Source of the DNA: Actinomycetes bacterium | GTDB lineage: Bacteria; Actinomycetota; Actinomycetes; Mycobacteriales; Mycobacteriaceae | Direction of reading: 5' to 3' | Assembly: GCA_023418505.1 (NCBI GenBank) | Contig: JAEZZR010000008.1 | Coordinates: forward strand, 1 to 64,000 | DNA length: 64,000 nt | Shown: piece by piece, positions 42,406 through 51,555 of the stretch | Layout: every line of letters begins with the position of its first letter | Numbering within the stretch: the stretch's first letter is position 1 | Notes under the pieces: model-generated | Database searches by the model: none | What the model saw: the letters and a program-made list of their open reading frames with translations, nothing else | Told to the model about the DNA's origin: nothing | Translations under genes and position numbers: made by a program

Positions 42406-43017
42406 ATGAGTACCGCGCATCCCTCTCCCCTTGGTGGCCGTCGCCCTACCCGCGGTGAACTGCCCCAGTTCTACGGCTACCCGGTAGATGATCGCCTGCC
42501 GGAACCAGGTGCGGCTCCGCTGAACTTGTTGATCGTGGGTGTCAATCCTGGTTTGTGGACGGCTGCAGTCAACGCACCTTTCGCTTACCCGGGTAACCGC
42601 TTTTGGCCGTCATTGGATCGGGCTGGGATTATCTCGCCGGCAATTGATTGCAGCACCGGTATGTCGGATGCCGATGAACAGCGCCTGCGCGACCTCGGTA
42701 TCGGCATTACCAACCTCGTGCCCCGCGCTACTGCCCGGGCTGACGAGCTAGACAAAGCTGATCTTATCGACGGGGCCAAACGCGTCGTCAAGCTCACTAA
42801 CCAACTGCAACCCAAACGCGTAGCGGTGGCGGGAATTACGGCTTTTCGTACGGGGTTTGAAAATCGGCAGGCGAAGTTGGGAAAGCAAGACACCGCGCAG
42901 ATTGCGCACTGGCCAGAACACATTCCGCTGTGGGTGGTACCGCAGCCCAGCGGGTTGAATACGCATGAGAATATCGATTCGCTGGCGCAAAAGTGGCGGG
43001 CGGTAATGGATACCTAA
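42406..43017 (+). CDS. mug: mismatch-specific uracil/thymine DNA glycosylase (Mug family)
   Basis: 203 residues. LLIVGVNPGLWTAAVNAPFAYPGNRFW holds the family's GxNPG active-site motif (Asn expected to activate water), and VPQPSGLNTHE matches the C-terminal mismatch-binding loop (NPSGLN type). It removes U or other altered bases opposite G. The N-terminus has ~30 extra residues. No clear ribosome site is seen before the ATG. It is divergent from the MmeI-like gene, 119 nt apart, and marks the right edge of the accessory block. Confidence 0.88.
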   Translation: MSTAHPSPLGGRRPTRGELPQFYGYPVDDRLPEPGAAPLNLLIVGVNPGLWTAAVNAPFAYPGNRFWPSLDRAGIISPAIDCSTGMSDADEQRLRDLGIGITNLVPRATARADELDKADLIDGAKRVVKLTNQLQPKRVAVAGITAFRTGFENRQAKLGKQDTAQIAHWPEHIPLWVVPQPSGLNTHENIDSLAQKWRAVMDT

Positions 43018-43058
43018 ACTCGGCGTGGTTTTAGCGCTAGATAAAAAGGTATCTACCG

Positions 43059-43064
43059 TATGCT
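43059..43064 (+). promoter_or_regulatory. -10 element of the Thr-rich membrane protein gene
   Basis: TATGCT lies 6 nt before the ATG at 43071, with no ribosome site between, which suggests a leaderless mRNA. Confidence 0.4.
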
Positions 43065-43070
43065 GGTTTC

Positions 43071-43862
43071 ATGTCCGATTCGCCGTCCCAGACCGATTCT
43101 TTTGATTCCATTGCACCAGACCAGGTGCCCGAATCAATCGAAACTTCCTCCGCGTTGCGGTGGAAGATCATCGTGGGCGTTATCGGCCTGATTGTTGCGG
43201 CGCTCGTCTTTGCCGGGTGCGTAATTGTGCTAGGCATTCCTGGGGTGGGTGCAGCGGCGTTGGCGGGCTTGGGGATTGCTCTGCCTTCCGGGTGGTTAAC
43301 CTACAACGCCTTGCGCGAGCGCAAAGCCGCGAAGAATCCGGATGCGCCTGCTGCGTTGCTGGATCAAAAGTGGCGTTTTGTGATTCCTGCAGCTCTGGCC
43401 GCGATTATCGCGGGGGTGGCAATTATTTTGAGCTCCCCGGGCATCGATATAATTTCAGACGATAACCAAGAGCAATCTGATACCTCCCGGCCACCCAGAC
43501 CAGAGGCAACTAGTAGTCGCACCACCACTGCAACTACAACTCCGCGCACCACAGCTGCGACAACGGTGACTACGACGCAAACGACGACGTCTGAAACCAC
43601 CACGGAGACGACCAGCGAATCCGCACCTACGCAGACGACGCAACCGACTGGCACGCGCCCTACTTCCGCAGTACCTACGCAGCCGGTACAACCAACCGAA
43701 CAACCAGTAGTGCCAAGCCAGCCGCCGGTGAATCCTCCTTCGGGTGGTGGCACGGGTACGGGCGGAGGCACAGGCGCCGGTGGAGCGGGTGGTGCCGGTG
43801 GCGCCGGTGGCGCCGGATCAGCACCACAGCAGCAAACAGCGCCTGAAACCGCAGCTAATTAA
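43071..43862 (+). CDS. Thr/Gly-rich membrane-anchored hypothetical protein
   Basis: 263 residues, family not recognised. An acidic N-terminus (1-29) is followed by two close hydrophobic segments (~31-75) and a third (~103-122), then a long low-complexity exterior-like part: Thr-rich (~140-185, TTT/TTA runs), Pro/Gln/Thr-rich, and a Gly/Ala tail with GGAGGA repeats near 235-250. The topology suggests a membrane anchor with an extended wall-spanning stalk. The Thr-rich part could be O-mannosylated (inference). It lies 34 nt upstream of the malic enzyme gene. Confidence 0.7.
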   Translation: MSDSPSQTDSFDSIAPDQVPESIETSSALRWKIIVGVIGLIVAALVFAGCVIVLGIPGVGAAALAGLGIALPSGWLTYNALRERKAAKNPDAPAALLDQKWRFVIPAALAAIIAGVAIILSSPGIDIISDDNQEQSDTSRPPRPEATSSRTTTATTTPRTTAATTVTTTQTTTSETTTETTSESAPTQTTQPTGTRPTSAVPTQPVQPTEQPVVPSQPPVNPPSGGGTGTGGGTGAGGAGGAGGAGGAGSAPQQQTAPETAAN

Positions 43863-43896
43863 AACCCAATAATTAAAAACTGAAAGCACGAACATT

Positions 43897-45171
43897 ATGT
43901 CCAGCTCCAACCCACTAGAGAAGAAATCAGAGCAGCAGCATCAGCAGCAGCACTCGGCGCCCAGCACTGAAATACCTGGCTCGGCTGCCAATAACGCCAA
44001 CAGCGCCAATAACGATGACAATATTTTTCGCGCCCACGAAGGCGGAAAGCTAATCATCGCCTCTACCCTGCCGCTGGATACGCGCGAAGATCTTTCGGTG
44101 GCTTACACCCCTGGTGTCGCGCGGGTCTGCGAGGCCATCCACGATGATCCCACGCTGGCTCGCAAATACACGTGGACTTCCAATACCGTGGCCGTAATTT
44201 CCGATGGCACTGCGGTACTCGGCTTGGGCGATATTGGCCCGAAGGCAGCACTGCCCGTCATGGAGGGCAAAGCCCAATTATTCAGCCGCTTTGCCGGCAT
44301 TAATGCAGTGCCAATCGTGCTGGATACTAAGGATCCACAAGAGCTGATTGCCACGATTAAAGCCCTCGCGCCATCCTTTGGTGGCATCAACCTGGAAGAT
44401 ATTTCAGCTCCCCGCTGCTTCGAAGTAGAACGCGCCCTCGATGACGCACTGCCCATCCCCGTGTTCCACGATGATCAGCACGGCACCGCGATTGTCGCTA
44501 CTGCGGGTCTACGCAATGCGTGCATTCTTACTGGCCGTAAACTCACCGAACTCAAAGTGGTGATCTCTGGCGCTGGTGCTGCAGGAGTAGCAATTACCCG
44601 TATGCTGCTGGCTGCAGGTGTCCGCGATATTACGGTGGCCGATTCTCGTGGCATCATCCATTCCAGCCGCCAGCCACTCAATTCCATTAAGACGAATCTG
44701 GCGGAGCTGACCAACCCCCGCAATCTCACCGGCAAGATCGACGAAGCCCTCCGCGGCGCAGATGTCTTCATCGGTGTTTCTGCAGGCCACCTCACGGAAT
44801 CGCAAGTACGCCTAATGGCCGAGGATCCGATTTTGTTCTCTTTGGCTAATCCGAATCCAGAGATCCCGATGTCGATTGCCCAGAAGTACGGCGCGGTGGT
44901 CGCTACCGGACGTTCCGATTATCCGAACCAGATTAATAATGTGCTGGCGTTTCCAGGTATCTTCCGAGGTGCACTAAATGCAGGTGCACACCGCATTACC
45001 AAGACGATGAAGTTAGCTGCTTCGCGTGCCATTGCTTCTGTGGGTAGCGATGAGCTCGCCGTAGATCGCATCATTCCATCGCCATTGGATTCGCGTGTGC
45101 CCGCAGCGGTGGCAGCTGCTGTAGAGGAAGCAGCATTAAATGATTCGGCATCAGGAGCAGATAAGGCGTGA
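43897..45171 (+). CDS. malic enzyme (malate dehydrogenase, oxaloacetate-decarboxylating)
   Basis: Oxidative decarboxylation of malate to pyruvate with NAD(P)H. Of 424 residues, the first ~45 are a Gln/His/Asn/Ser-rich lead unlike the family. The core starts at GGKLIIASTLPL and shows AYTPGVARV, VISDGTAVLGLGDIG, GINLEDISAPRCFE, FHDDQHGTA (metal site) and the Rossmann GAGAAGVAI. NADP or NAD preference is not decided. Its stop overlaps the start of the ABC substrate-binding protein gene by 4 nt (GTGA), an unusual coupling. Confidence 0.94.
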   Translation: MSSSNPLEKKSEQQHQQQHSAPSTEIPGSAANNANSANNDDNIFRAHEGGKLIIASTLPLDTREDLSVAYTPGVARVCEAIHDDPTLARKYTWTSNTVAVISDGTAVLGLGDIGPKAALPVMEGKAQLFSRFAGINAVPIVLDTKDPQELIATIKALAPSFGGINLEDISAPRCFEVERALDDALPIPVFHDDQHGTAIVATAGLRNACILTGRKLTELKVVISGAGAAGVAITRMLLAAGVRDITVADSRGIIHSSRQPLNSIKTNLAELTNPRNLTGKIDEALRGADVFIGVSAGHLTESQVRLMAEDPILFSLANPNPEIPMSIAQKYGAVVATGRSDYPNQINNVLAFPGIFRGALNAGAHRITKTMKLAASRAIASVGSDELAVDRIIPSPLDSRVPAAVAAAVEEAALNDSASGADKA

Positions 45172-46058
45172 AGAAACTAGCAGCCGTACTGGCCGTCGCT
45201 ACTTGCGCGATCGCGACGTTAACGGCTTGTGTCACTAACGACGAGGGTGGCCACCCAGATGATTGGTACGAAGTCCATCCCGAAAAGGTCGAGCAATTAG
45301 CAGCACAAGTGCCAGAATCCATCCGCGAGCGTGGCACGTTGCGTATTGGTACAAATCCGCCTTTTGCTCCCGCAGAGTTTAAAAACGCGCAAGGCGAGAT
45401 CATCGGCTTCGATATTGACTTAATCCGCGCCACCGCCGATGTGCTGGGCTTAGATTTGGTGATTCAAGAGCAAGACTTCTCGCTGATTCTGCCTTCAATT
45501 TCCGGCGGTACGGTGGATCTGGGGGCTTCTGGATTTACCTCGAATGAAGAACGTCGTAAGACCTATGACTTCGTGGACTACCTAGATACCGGCCTACAGT
45601 GGGCACGCCAACCTGGTACGGATATCACGCCAGATAATGCGTGTGGCCGCACGGTTGCCGTCCAGCGCAACACGGTAGCCGATATGGAAGATCTGCCGGT
45701 GCGCAATCAAGAGTGCATCGATAGTGGCCAAGAACCAATTAAGAAGCTGGCCTATCAGGATTCCGGTACTGCTGCTACCGCTGTAGTGCTTGGGCGCGCT
45801 GATGCCCTGGCAGCTGATTCGCCTGTAAGTGCCTGGGCAGTTGCCCGTGCCGATGGGCAGTTGGAATTAGCGGGCGATATCTACGACGGTGCTCCGTTCG
45901 GCTGGCCAGTACCGAAGGGCTCGGAATTGGCTCCCGTGCTGGCAGGGGCTTTGCAGCACCTGATTGATACGGGTGTGTATCAGGAAATTACGGACATGTG
46001 GGGCTTAGAAGACGGCGCGGTCGCCGAGGTTACGATCAACGGAAAGGCTTTCTCCTAA
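45168..46058 (+). CDS. amino-acid ABC transporter substrate-binding lipoprotein
   Basis: 296 residues. The signal peptide ends in lipobox LTAC with the lipid cysteine at 21. The mature part is a family-3 periplasmic-type binding protein: RGTLRIGTNPPFAPAEF, GFDIDLIRATADVLG, FTSNEERRKTYDFVDY and DSGTAATAVVLGRADAL. Polar amino acids or their analogues are the usual ligands. GTG start, overlapping the malic enzyme stop; its TAA overlaps the permease ATG by one nt. Confidence 0.9.
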   Translation: MKKLAAVLAVATCAIATLTACVTNDEGGHPDDWYEVHPEKVEQLAAQVPESIRERGTLRIGTNPPFAPAEFKNAQGEIIGFDIDLIRATADVLGLDLVIQEQDFSLILPSISGGTVDLGASGFTSNEERRKTYDFVDYLDTGLQWARQPGTDITPDNACGRTVAVQRNTVADMEDLPVRNQECIDSGQEPIKKLAYQDSGTAATAVVLGRADALAADSPVSAWAVARADGQLELAGDIYDGAPFGWPVPKGSELAPVLAGALQHLIDTGVYQEITDMWGLEDGAVAEVTINGKAFS

Positions 46059-47041
46059 TGAGTAAAGACGCTCACGTGGCACAGCCACGTAGAGAAGCAA
46101 CATCAGAAGAGTTGCAGGAAACCATCAAAGCAAAGCCTTTACCAAGGCCCGGCCGCTGGATCACTGCGATTGTGCTGCTGGCACTGGCAGCGTGGTTTGT
46201 GATCGGCGCTGCCACCAACGAGGCCTATCACTGGGATATCTACGCCCAGTACCTGCTAGATACGCGTATCGCCCAGGCCGCAGGTTGGACGCTGCTACTT
46301 ACCGTGGTGGCCATGACGATTGGTATCGTCGGCGGCACCATCGTTGCCGTGCTGCGCATGTCCGATAACCCCGTGCTAAAGACGGTGTCCTGGTTCTACC
46401 TGTGGATCTTCCGTGGCACCCCGATTTACGTACAGCTGGTGTTCTGGGGTTTGCTCTCGACGTTGTACAGCTCGATCAACCTCGGCTTTACCGAAATTAA
46501 CCTCGAGACTTTCCTGACCAACGCTTTCTGGCTGGCAGCCATTGGCTTGGGATTGAACGAAGCTGCCTACATGGCCGAAATTGTGCGCGCCGGTATTCAG
46601 GCTGTCCCGGAAGGCCAGACTGAAGCCTCCAAGGCACTCGGTATGAGCTGGTGGCAAACTATGCGCCGTACCGTTTTGCCACAGGCGATGCGCATCATCA
46701 TTCCACCAACGGGCAACGAATTTATCTCCTTACTAAAGACCACCTCGCTGGTAGTGGCCGTGCCATTTACGCTGGAGCTCTACGGGCGCCAAGCCGATAT
46801 TGCCGCCGAGTTGTTCCTGCCAGTGCCTATGCTGCTGGTCGCGGCTTCCTGGTACTTGGTGATTACTTCTATTTTGATGGTGGGTCAGCACTACCTGGAG
46901 CGTTACTTCGCCCGTGGTGCTACGCGTCAGCTCACTGGCCGTCAGTTGGCTGCACTGGCTGATGCCGAAGGTATTCCGCTTGCTAATACTCGCGTCGTTG
47001 ACGCCGATGAACGTCGTTTCAACCAGGAGGATCCCCGCTAA
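46058..47041 (+). CDS. amino-acid ABC transporter permease
   Basis: 327 residues from the ATG in TAATG (the upstream frame is ignored). After a ~35-residue cytoplasmic lead there are about five membrane helices with the HisMQ/GlnP-type fold. EIVRAGIQAVPEGQTEASKALGMS is the EAA loop that contacts the ATPase. IFRGTPIYVQL and PQAMRIIIPPTGNEFISLLKTTSL are family hallmarks. The C-terminal ~45 residues are polar and cytoplasmic. It is coupled to both neighbours by one-base overlaps. Confidence 0.92.
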   Translation: MSKDAHVAQPRREATSEELQETIKAKPLPRPGRWITAIVLLALAAWFVIGAATNEAYHWDIYAQYLLDTRIAQAAGWTLLLTVVAMTIGIVGGTIVAVLRMSDNPVLKTVSWFYLWIFRGTPIYVQLVFWGLLSTLYSSINLGFTEINLETFLTNAFWLAAIGLGLNEAAYMAEIVRAGIQAVPEGQTEASKALGMSWWQTMRRTVLPQAMRIIIPPTGNEFISLLKTTSLVVAVPFTLELYGRQADIAAELFLPVPMLLVAASWYLVITSILMVGQHYLERYFARGATRQLTGRQLAALADAEGIPLANTRVVDADERRFNQEDPR

Positions 47042-47838
47042 TGGCAACCGAAATTAAGCCAACGAGCTCCACTACTGGAAAGTACATGGTTGAAGCACAG
47101 CAAGTGCGCAAAAGCTTTGGCCGCCTTGAGGTACTGAAAGGCATTGATCTACAGGTGCCTCCAGGAACCGTGACCTGCCTGATTGGCCCATCCGGTTCCG
47201 GTAAGTCCACTCTGTTGCGGTGTGTGAACCACCTGGAAAAGGTCACCGCCGGGCGCCTCTACGTCGATGGCGAACTGATCGGCTACCGCGAAAAAGAAGG
47301 CACCCTCTACGAGATTTCCGAATCCGATGCAGCCAAGCAACGCCGCGACATCGGTATGGTGTTCCAGAACTTCAACCTCTTCCCCCACCGCACCGCGCTA
47401 GGCAATATCACCGAAGCACCGGTGCACGTCAAGGGCGTAGATATTGAAAAGGCGCGCGACCGCGGTATGGAATTGCTAGCCATGGTGGGCTTGGCGCACA
47501 AGGCTGACGCCTACCCGGTACAGCTCTCGGGTGGCCAGCAACAGCGTGTTGCCATTGCGCGCGCCCTGGCTATGGATCCGAAGCTGATGCTTTTCGACGA
47601 GCCAACCTCCGCACTCGACCCAGAGCTAGTCGGCGATGTGTTGGCTGTCATGAAGGAATTGGCAGCTGGTGGCATGACCATGCTGGTAGTGACCCACGAA
47701 ATCGCCTTTGCCCGTGAAGTTGCCGACCAAGTGATCTTCATGGCCGATGGCAAGGTAGTCGAAGCAGGCCCTCCATCACAGGTAATTGATAACCCGCAGC
47801 AGTTGCGTACCCGAGAGTTTCTATCGTCGATTCTGTAG
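47041..47838 (+). CDS. amino-acid ABC transporter ATP-binding protein
   Basis: 265 residues with Walker A GPSGSGKST, Q-loop FQNFNLFPH, signature LSGGQQQRVAIARAL, Walker B LMLFDEPTSALDPE and H-loop VVTHE. It closely follows the GlnQ/HisP pattern. A small insert around 80-95 (YREKEGTLYEISESD) is seen in some amino-acid importers. The ATG overlaps the permease TAA by one nt. The operon ends with a strong terminator. Confidence 0.94.
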   Translation: MATEIKPTSSTTGKYMVEAQQVRKSFGRLEVLKGIDLQVPPGTVTCLIGPSGSGKSTLLRCVNHLEKVTAGRLYVDGELIGYREKEGTLYEISESDAAKQRRDIGMVFQNFNLFPHRTALGNITEAPVHVKGVDIEKARDRGMELLAMVGLAHKADAYPVQLSGGQQQRVAIARALAMDPKLMLFDEPTSALDPELVGDVLAVMKELAAGGMTMLVVTHEIAFAREVADQVIFMADGKVVEAGPPSQVIDNPQQLRTREFLSSIL

Positions 47839-47853
47839 CTAACCGCGCATAGC

Positions 47854-47893
47854 AAAAGCGCCGGAGGAGGTTTTCCTTTTCCGGCGCTTTTTA
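47854..47893. terminator. bidirectional terminator between the ABC operon and gdhA
   Basis: AAAAGCGCCGG (47854-47864) and CCGGCGCTTTT (47881-47891) form a perfect 11-bp stem, with A-run on the left and T-run on the right. It can end both the plus-strand ABC operon and, from the other side, gdhA (stop at 47979). Confidence 0.85.
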
Positions 47894-47978
47894 GTGTTTG
47901 GCTTCTAGCGAACTAAATCCAGACTAGAGCCAGACTAGATCCGCCGTAGGCGGATCCGTCGTAAGCCAAGTAGAGCGA

Positions 47979-49322
47979 TTACAGTACGCCCTGAGCCAAC
48001 ATTGCGTTTGCTACCTTCTTGAAGCCAGCGATGTTCGCACCTGCGACGTAGTCACCTTCGTGATCGTACTCTGCGGCGGTCTTCTCGGAAGCCTTGAAGA
48101 TGTTGGTCATGATGGACTTCAGGCGCTCGTCGGTGTACTCGAAGGACCAGGAGTCGCGGGTAGCATTCTGCTGCATTTCCAGAGCGGAGGTAGCCACACC
48201 ACCAGCGTTAGCAGCCTTACCTGGACCAAAGGAGATGCCTTCAGAGCGGAAGAACTCTACTGCCTCTGGGGTGGAAGGCATGTTCGCACCTTCAGCAACG
48301 TAGCGGCAGCCGTTGGAAACCAGCTTCTTTGCGTCGTCGCCATCTAGCTCGTTCTGGGTAGCACATGGCAGAGCAACATCGCACTCTAGCTCCCAGATGT
48401 TGCCGTTTTCGTGGAACTCAGCGCCTTCAGCTTCAGCCACGTAGTCAGCCACACGGCCACGCTTGACTTCCTTGATTTCCTTCAGCAGCTCTACGTCCAC
48501 GCCGTTCGGAGTGCTGACGTATCCGGAGGAGTCCGAGAAACCAACCACGGTAGCACCCAGCTGCTGAGCCTTTTCTGCAGCGTAGATAGCCACGTTGCCG
48601 GAGCCGGAAACCAGAACCTTGGCGCCGTCGAGAGATTCGCCCTTGGCCTTCATCATCTCGTCGGTAAAGTACACAGCGCCGTAGCCGGTAGCTTCGGTAC
48701 GAACCAGCGAGCCACCCCAGGTGAGCCCCTTACCGGTCAACACGCCGGACTCGTGCTGGTTGTTCAGGCGACGGTACTGGCCGAACAGGTAGCCGATCTC
48801 GCGGCCACCCACGCCGATGTCACCTGCAGGCACGTCGCGGTATTCGCCGATGTGGCGGTGCAGCTCAGTCATGAAAGACTGGCAGAAACGCATGATTTCT
48901 AGTTCAGACTTGCCCTTTGGATCGAAGTCCGAACCACCCTTACCGCCACCGATTGGCAGGCCAGTGAGGGAGTTCTTAAAGATCTGTTCGAAGCCTAGGA
49001 ACTTGATGATGCCTAGGTTCACGCTTGGGTGGAAACGCAAGCCACCCTTGTATGGTCCCAATACAGAGTTGAACTGTACGCGGAAACCACGGTTGACCTG
49101 GACGTTGCCGTTGTCATCAACCCATGGGACGCGGAAAATGATTTGACGTTCTGGCTCACAGAGGCGCTCAATCAAACCGTAGTCGCCATAATGAGGATCT
49201 TTCTTCAGGACGATCTTTAAAGATTCCAGGACTTCCTGGACTGCCTGGTGGAACTCTGGTTCTCCAGCATTGCGCTTGAGAATCGTTTCATAAGTATTCG
49301 AGACAGACTCGTCGATGTTCAA
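47979..49322 (-). CDS. gdhA: NADP-specific glutamate dehydrogenase
   Basis: Reductive amination of 2-oxoglutarate to glutamate; 447 residues, the small hexameric type. FRVQFNSVLGPYKGGLRFHPSV and GLPIGGGKGGSDFDPKGKSE hold the catalytic lysines; GSGNVAIYAAEKAQQLGA is the Rossmann loop. The C-terminal block GGVATSALEMQQN is intact. The start is TTG, preceded by GAGAGG 7 nt upstream. The 373-nt upstream region may carry nitrogen or carbon control sites, none of which I can identify with confidence. Confidence 0.96.
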   Translation of the reverse strand: MNIDESVSNTYETILKRNAGEPEFHQAVQEVLESLKIVLKKDPHYGDYGLIERLCEPERQIIFRVPWVDDNGNVQVNRGFRVQFNSVLGPYKGGLRFHPSVNLGIIKFLGFEQIFKNSLTGLPIGGGKGGSDFDPKGKSELEIMRFCQSFMTELHRHIGEYRDVPAGDIGVGGREIGYLFGQYRRLNNQHESGVLTGKGLTWGGSLVRTEATGYGAVYFTDEMMKAKGESLDGAKVLVSGSGNVAIYAAEKAQQLGATVVGFSDSSGYVSTPNGVDVELLKEIKEVKRGRVADYVAEAEGAEFHENGNIWELECDVALPCATQNELDGDDAKKLVSNGCRYVAEGANMPSTPEAVEFFRSEGISFGPGKAANAGGVATSALEMQQNATRDSWSFEYTDERLKSIMTNIFKASEKTAAEYDHEGDYVAGANIAGFKKVANAMLAQGVL

Positions 49323-49695
49323 CTGTTAACCTCTCTACACGCCCGCTCGGCGCACCACTTAAATAAAGCGATAAATCAGGTGCCTTATGTAGCACCCTTG
49401 GTGAGGTGCCACTGGCGCTCTCCACCGATTGTGCGGTCGATGTGAGAGTGACCTACCTCTTTCTCAAGCGCCGACCCTTGAGCGGGAAGACAATTGGAAC
49501 AGTTATGCATTCTTGCACGCTTAAAGCCGTTTCGTGGAGTCGAATCAGCAAAAAACGCCATTTTTGAGACGAATGTGTCCAAATTTATGCGGTTTCACTA
49601 CCCCCGATTGCCCTATGTTGTGATTTGGAACACTGTACTGACGGTGGTCGTAGCACCTAACACCGTGGCTAGCGACGGCGCTCTGCTAGACGTGC
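49323..49695 (-). other. gdhA upstream region, no gene
   Basis: 373 nt between the small gene at 49696 and gdhA on the same strand. It contains a small hairpin (GGTGCC...GCACC near 49380-49400 on the plus strand) and AT-rich parts at 49545-49590. No clear -35/-10 pair, AmtR box or GlxR box could be defined. The length suggests complex control of gdhA. Confidence 0.4.
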
Positions 49696-50094
49696 CTAAG
49701 GCCGCACCCGCACCGACCACGGGTAGATCGCAGCGTTTTCAAACTCCAACTCCCACTGCCGCGACACTGGCGAGGCTGGCAACTCTGCCCGTGGGGTAAG
49801 AATCTGCGACAGATCCATCGCCAATTCGTTAATCGATCCCGATACCCGGGAAAACTCAATGACATACCGATGCACACTTCGGTTACCTACTGGCTCACCG
49901 GGATGCTCCACGTTCCACTGGCCAATGAGTTCGCGTTCAATTTCTGCCACCCCGGCAGGCTGATCTTTCCAGGTCACAGAGACATCGCGTACGCGCCCCA
50001 GCTCTTCGCAACGCTCTAGTACAGCGTCGAACGCTTCTGCTAACACTTCGGCTTGATCGGGCAGGACAAGGCAATCAAATGCAATAACCGACAT
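49696..50094 (-). CDS. hypothetical protein, 132 residues
   Basis: Not recognised. A soluble, acidic protein without signal peptide or membrane segment; helical N-terminal half (LPDQAEVLAEAFDAVLERCEELG), then mixed beta (YVIEFSRVSGSINELAMDL) and an aromatic C-terminus. It is alone on the minus strand between gdhA and the divergent DUF4921 gene. Protein-like composition and frame usage support it as real; I see no strong ribosome site before the ATG. Confidence 0.65.
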   Translation of the reverse strand: MSVIAFDCLVLPDQAEVLAEAFDAVLERCEELGRVRDVSVTWKDQPAGVAEIERELIGQWNVEHPGEPVGNRSVHRYVIEFSRVSGSINELAMDLSQILTPRAELPASPVSRQWELEFENAAIYPWSVRVRP

Positions 50095-50196
50095 GCCCGT
50101 GAGGCTATCCTAAAACCGCCGAACCCGGCAATGGTGATCTGCCTCTCGTATTCCAAGCAGATTTCAGCGTCCGCGTAGGAGTACTACCATCAGAGT

Positions 50197-51555
50197 ATGG
50201 CTGCTTACGTTACTCCCCTAACCACCTTGGCTGATGGAACAATCAAGCAGGTCAATCCCTTTTCGGGTACGCAAGTGTGGACGGTACCGGGGCGCGGCAA
50301 CCGTCCGCTGGGGGTGACGATGGCAGATCCGAAGCCACTATCCCCTTCAGATTTCACCAGTCGCGACGCCTTTGGCTCCGACAACAAGCTGCTCACCCCG
50401 CCGGAGAAAGATCGCATCGTAGCTACCGACGAAAGCTACGAGATCATCTCCGATCTACTTCCCCACCAATTAGATGAAACGGTGGCCGAGTTTCGTCGCG
50501 TGCCGAATCTCTTCGAGATCGTTACCTTTGACTACTGGACAGCCAACTACGGCTACACCCCGCCTCCAGCTGTACGCGACCGCATCATGCGCTATTTGAG
50601 CGATCCAGCCGGCAAAGAACACGTCCTTAAGATCGTACGGACGCGCTTTATGGCAAGTGGAATGAGCGCTGACGACGTCGCCAAGCTCAGCGACGAAGTG
50701 CTACTACAAAAAGCACCAGCCTATTTCGCGGGCACGCATGACGTGATTATTGCTAAGCGTCACTACGTAGACGGTGCGCAGTTTGACAACCAGCTAGCCT
50801 CGGCGGGGACGCTCACCGTGGATGAGCATCGTGCGCTGACGAAATTTACCGTGCACGGCATCGCGGATCTGTACCGGAAGAACCGGTATGTGCGATATGT
50901 GGTGGCATTTCAGAACTGGCTGAAACCTGCTGGTGCCAGTTTCGAGCACCTACACAAGCAGCTAGTAGCTATCGACGAACACGGTGAGTCTTTGGATGAA
51001 GAGATCGCAAAGCTGCGCACCAATCCGAATATGTACAACGAGTGGACGGTCGATTATGCCGCGCGCCATAACCTGATCATTGCGGAAAATGATCACGCTG
51101 TGGCTTTCGCCGGGTTCGGGCATCGCTACCCGACGTTGGAGATTTTCTCGAAATCCGATACCTGCGAGCCGTGGCAGCAATCCGAGACCGAAGTCAACGC
51201 CATGAGCGACCTCGTACACGCCTGCCACGCTGCTACCGGCGCTGCGGTGCCCAGCAACGAAGAATGGCACCACCGGCCAATCGACCTGGCAGAGAAGATG
51301 CCATGGCGCATCATGATCAAATGGCGGGTATCGAACCTAGCGGGCTTTGAAGGTGGCTCGAAGATCTACCTGAATACGATGAGCCCCTGGGATGTACGCG
51401 ATCGCGTGGTACCAAAACTCTACGAGCTGCGTGATCAAGGCACGATTGCATCCTCGATCCGTATCGCCACAGAATGTGCCTGTAGGCCGAATTCACTGCG
51501 CTACAACCCGGCAGTTGATTCCACCAACAGATTAGAAAGGTCTTTCCTTGGATAG
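50197..51555 (+). CDS. DUF4921 family, galactose-1-phosphate uridylyltransferase-like
   Basis: 452 residues. The EHLHKQ segment at 250-255 matches the HxHxQ active-site motif of GalT-like nucleotidyl transferases (H253 in the nucleophile position). A second histidine-rich part with FAGFGHRYPTLEIF follows. I recognise the family as DUF4921, common in corynebacteria, with no established reaction. It probably transfers or removes a nucleotidyl group on a phosphorylated compound. It overlaps the following M20 amidohydrolase by 8 nt, so the two products may act on related substrates. Confidence 0.75.
   Translation: MAAYVTPLTTLADGTIKQVNPFSGTQVWTVPGRGNRPLGVTMADPKPLSPSDFTSRDAFGSDNKLLTPPEKDRIVATDESYEIISDLLPHQLDETVAEFRRVPNLFEIVTFDYWTANYGYTPPPAVRDRIMRYLSDPAGKEHVLKIVRTRFMASGMSADDVAKLSDEVLLQKAPAYFAGTHDVIIAKRHYVDGAQFDNQLASAGTLTVDEHRALTKFTVHGIADLYRKNRYVRYVVAFQNWLKPAGASFEHLHKQLVAIDEHGESLDEEIAKLRTNPNMYNEWTVDYAARHNLIIAENDHAVAFAGFGHRYPTLEIFSKSDTCEPWQQSETEVNAMSDLVHACHAATGAAVPSNEEWHHRPIDLAEKMPWRIMIKWRVSNLAGFEGGSKIYLNTMSPWDVRDRVVPKLYELRDQGTIASSIRIATECACRPNSLRYNPAVDSTNRLERSFLG

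Noticed and set aside
49323..49695. GlxR or AmtR sites upstream of gdhA
   Set aside because: TGTGATTTGGAACA and similar words match only one half of the palindromes expected, so no operator is claimed.
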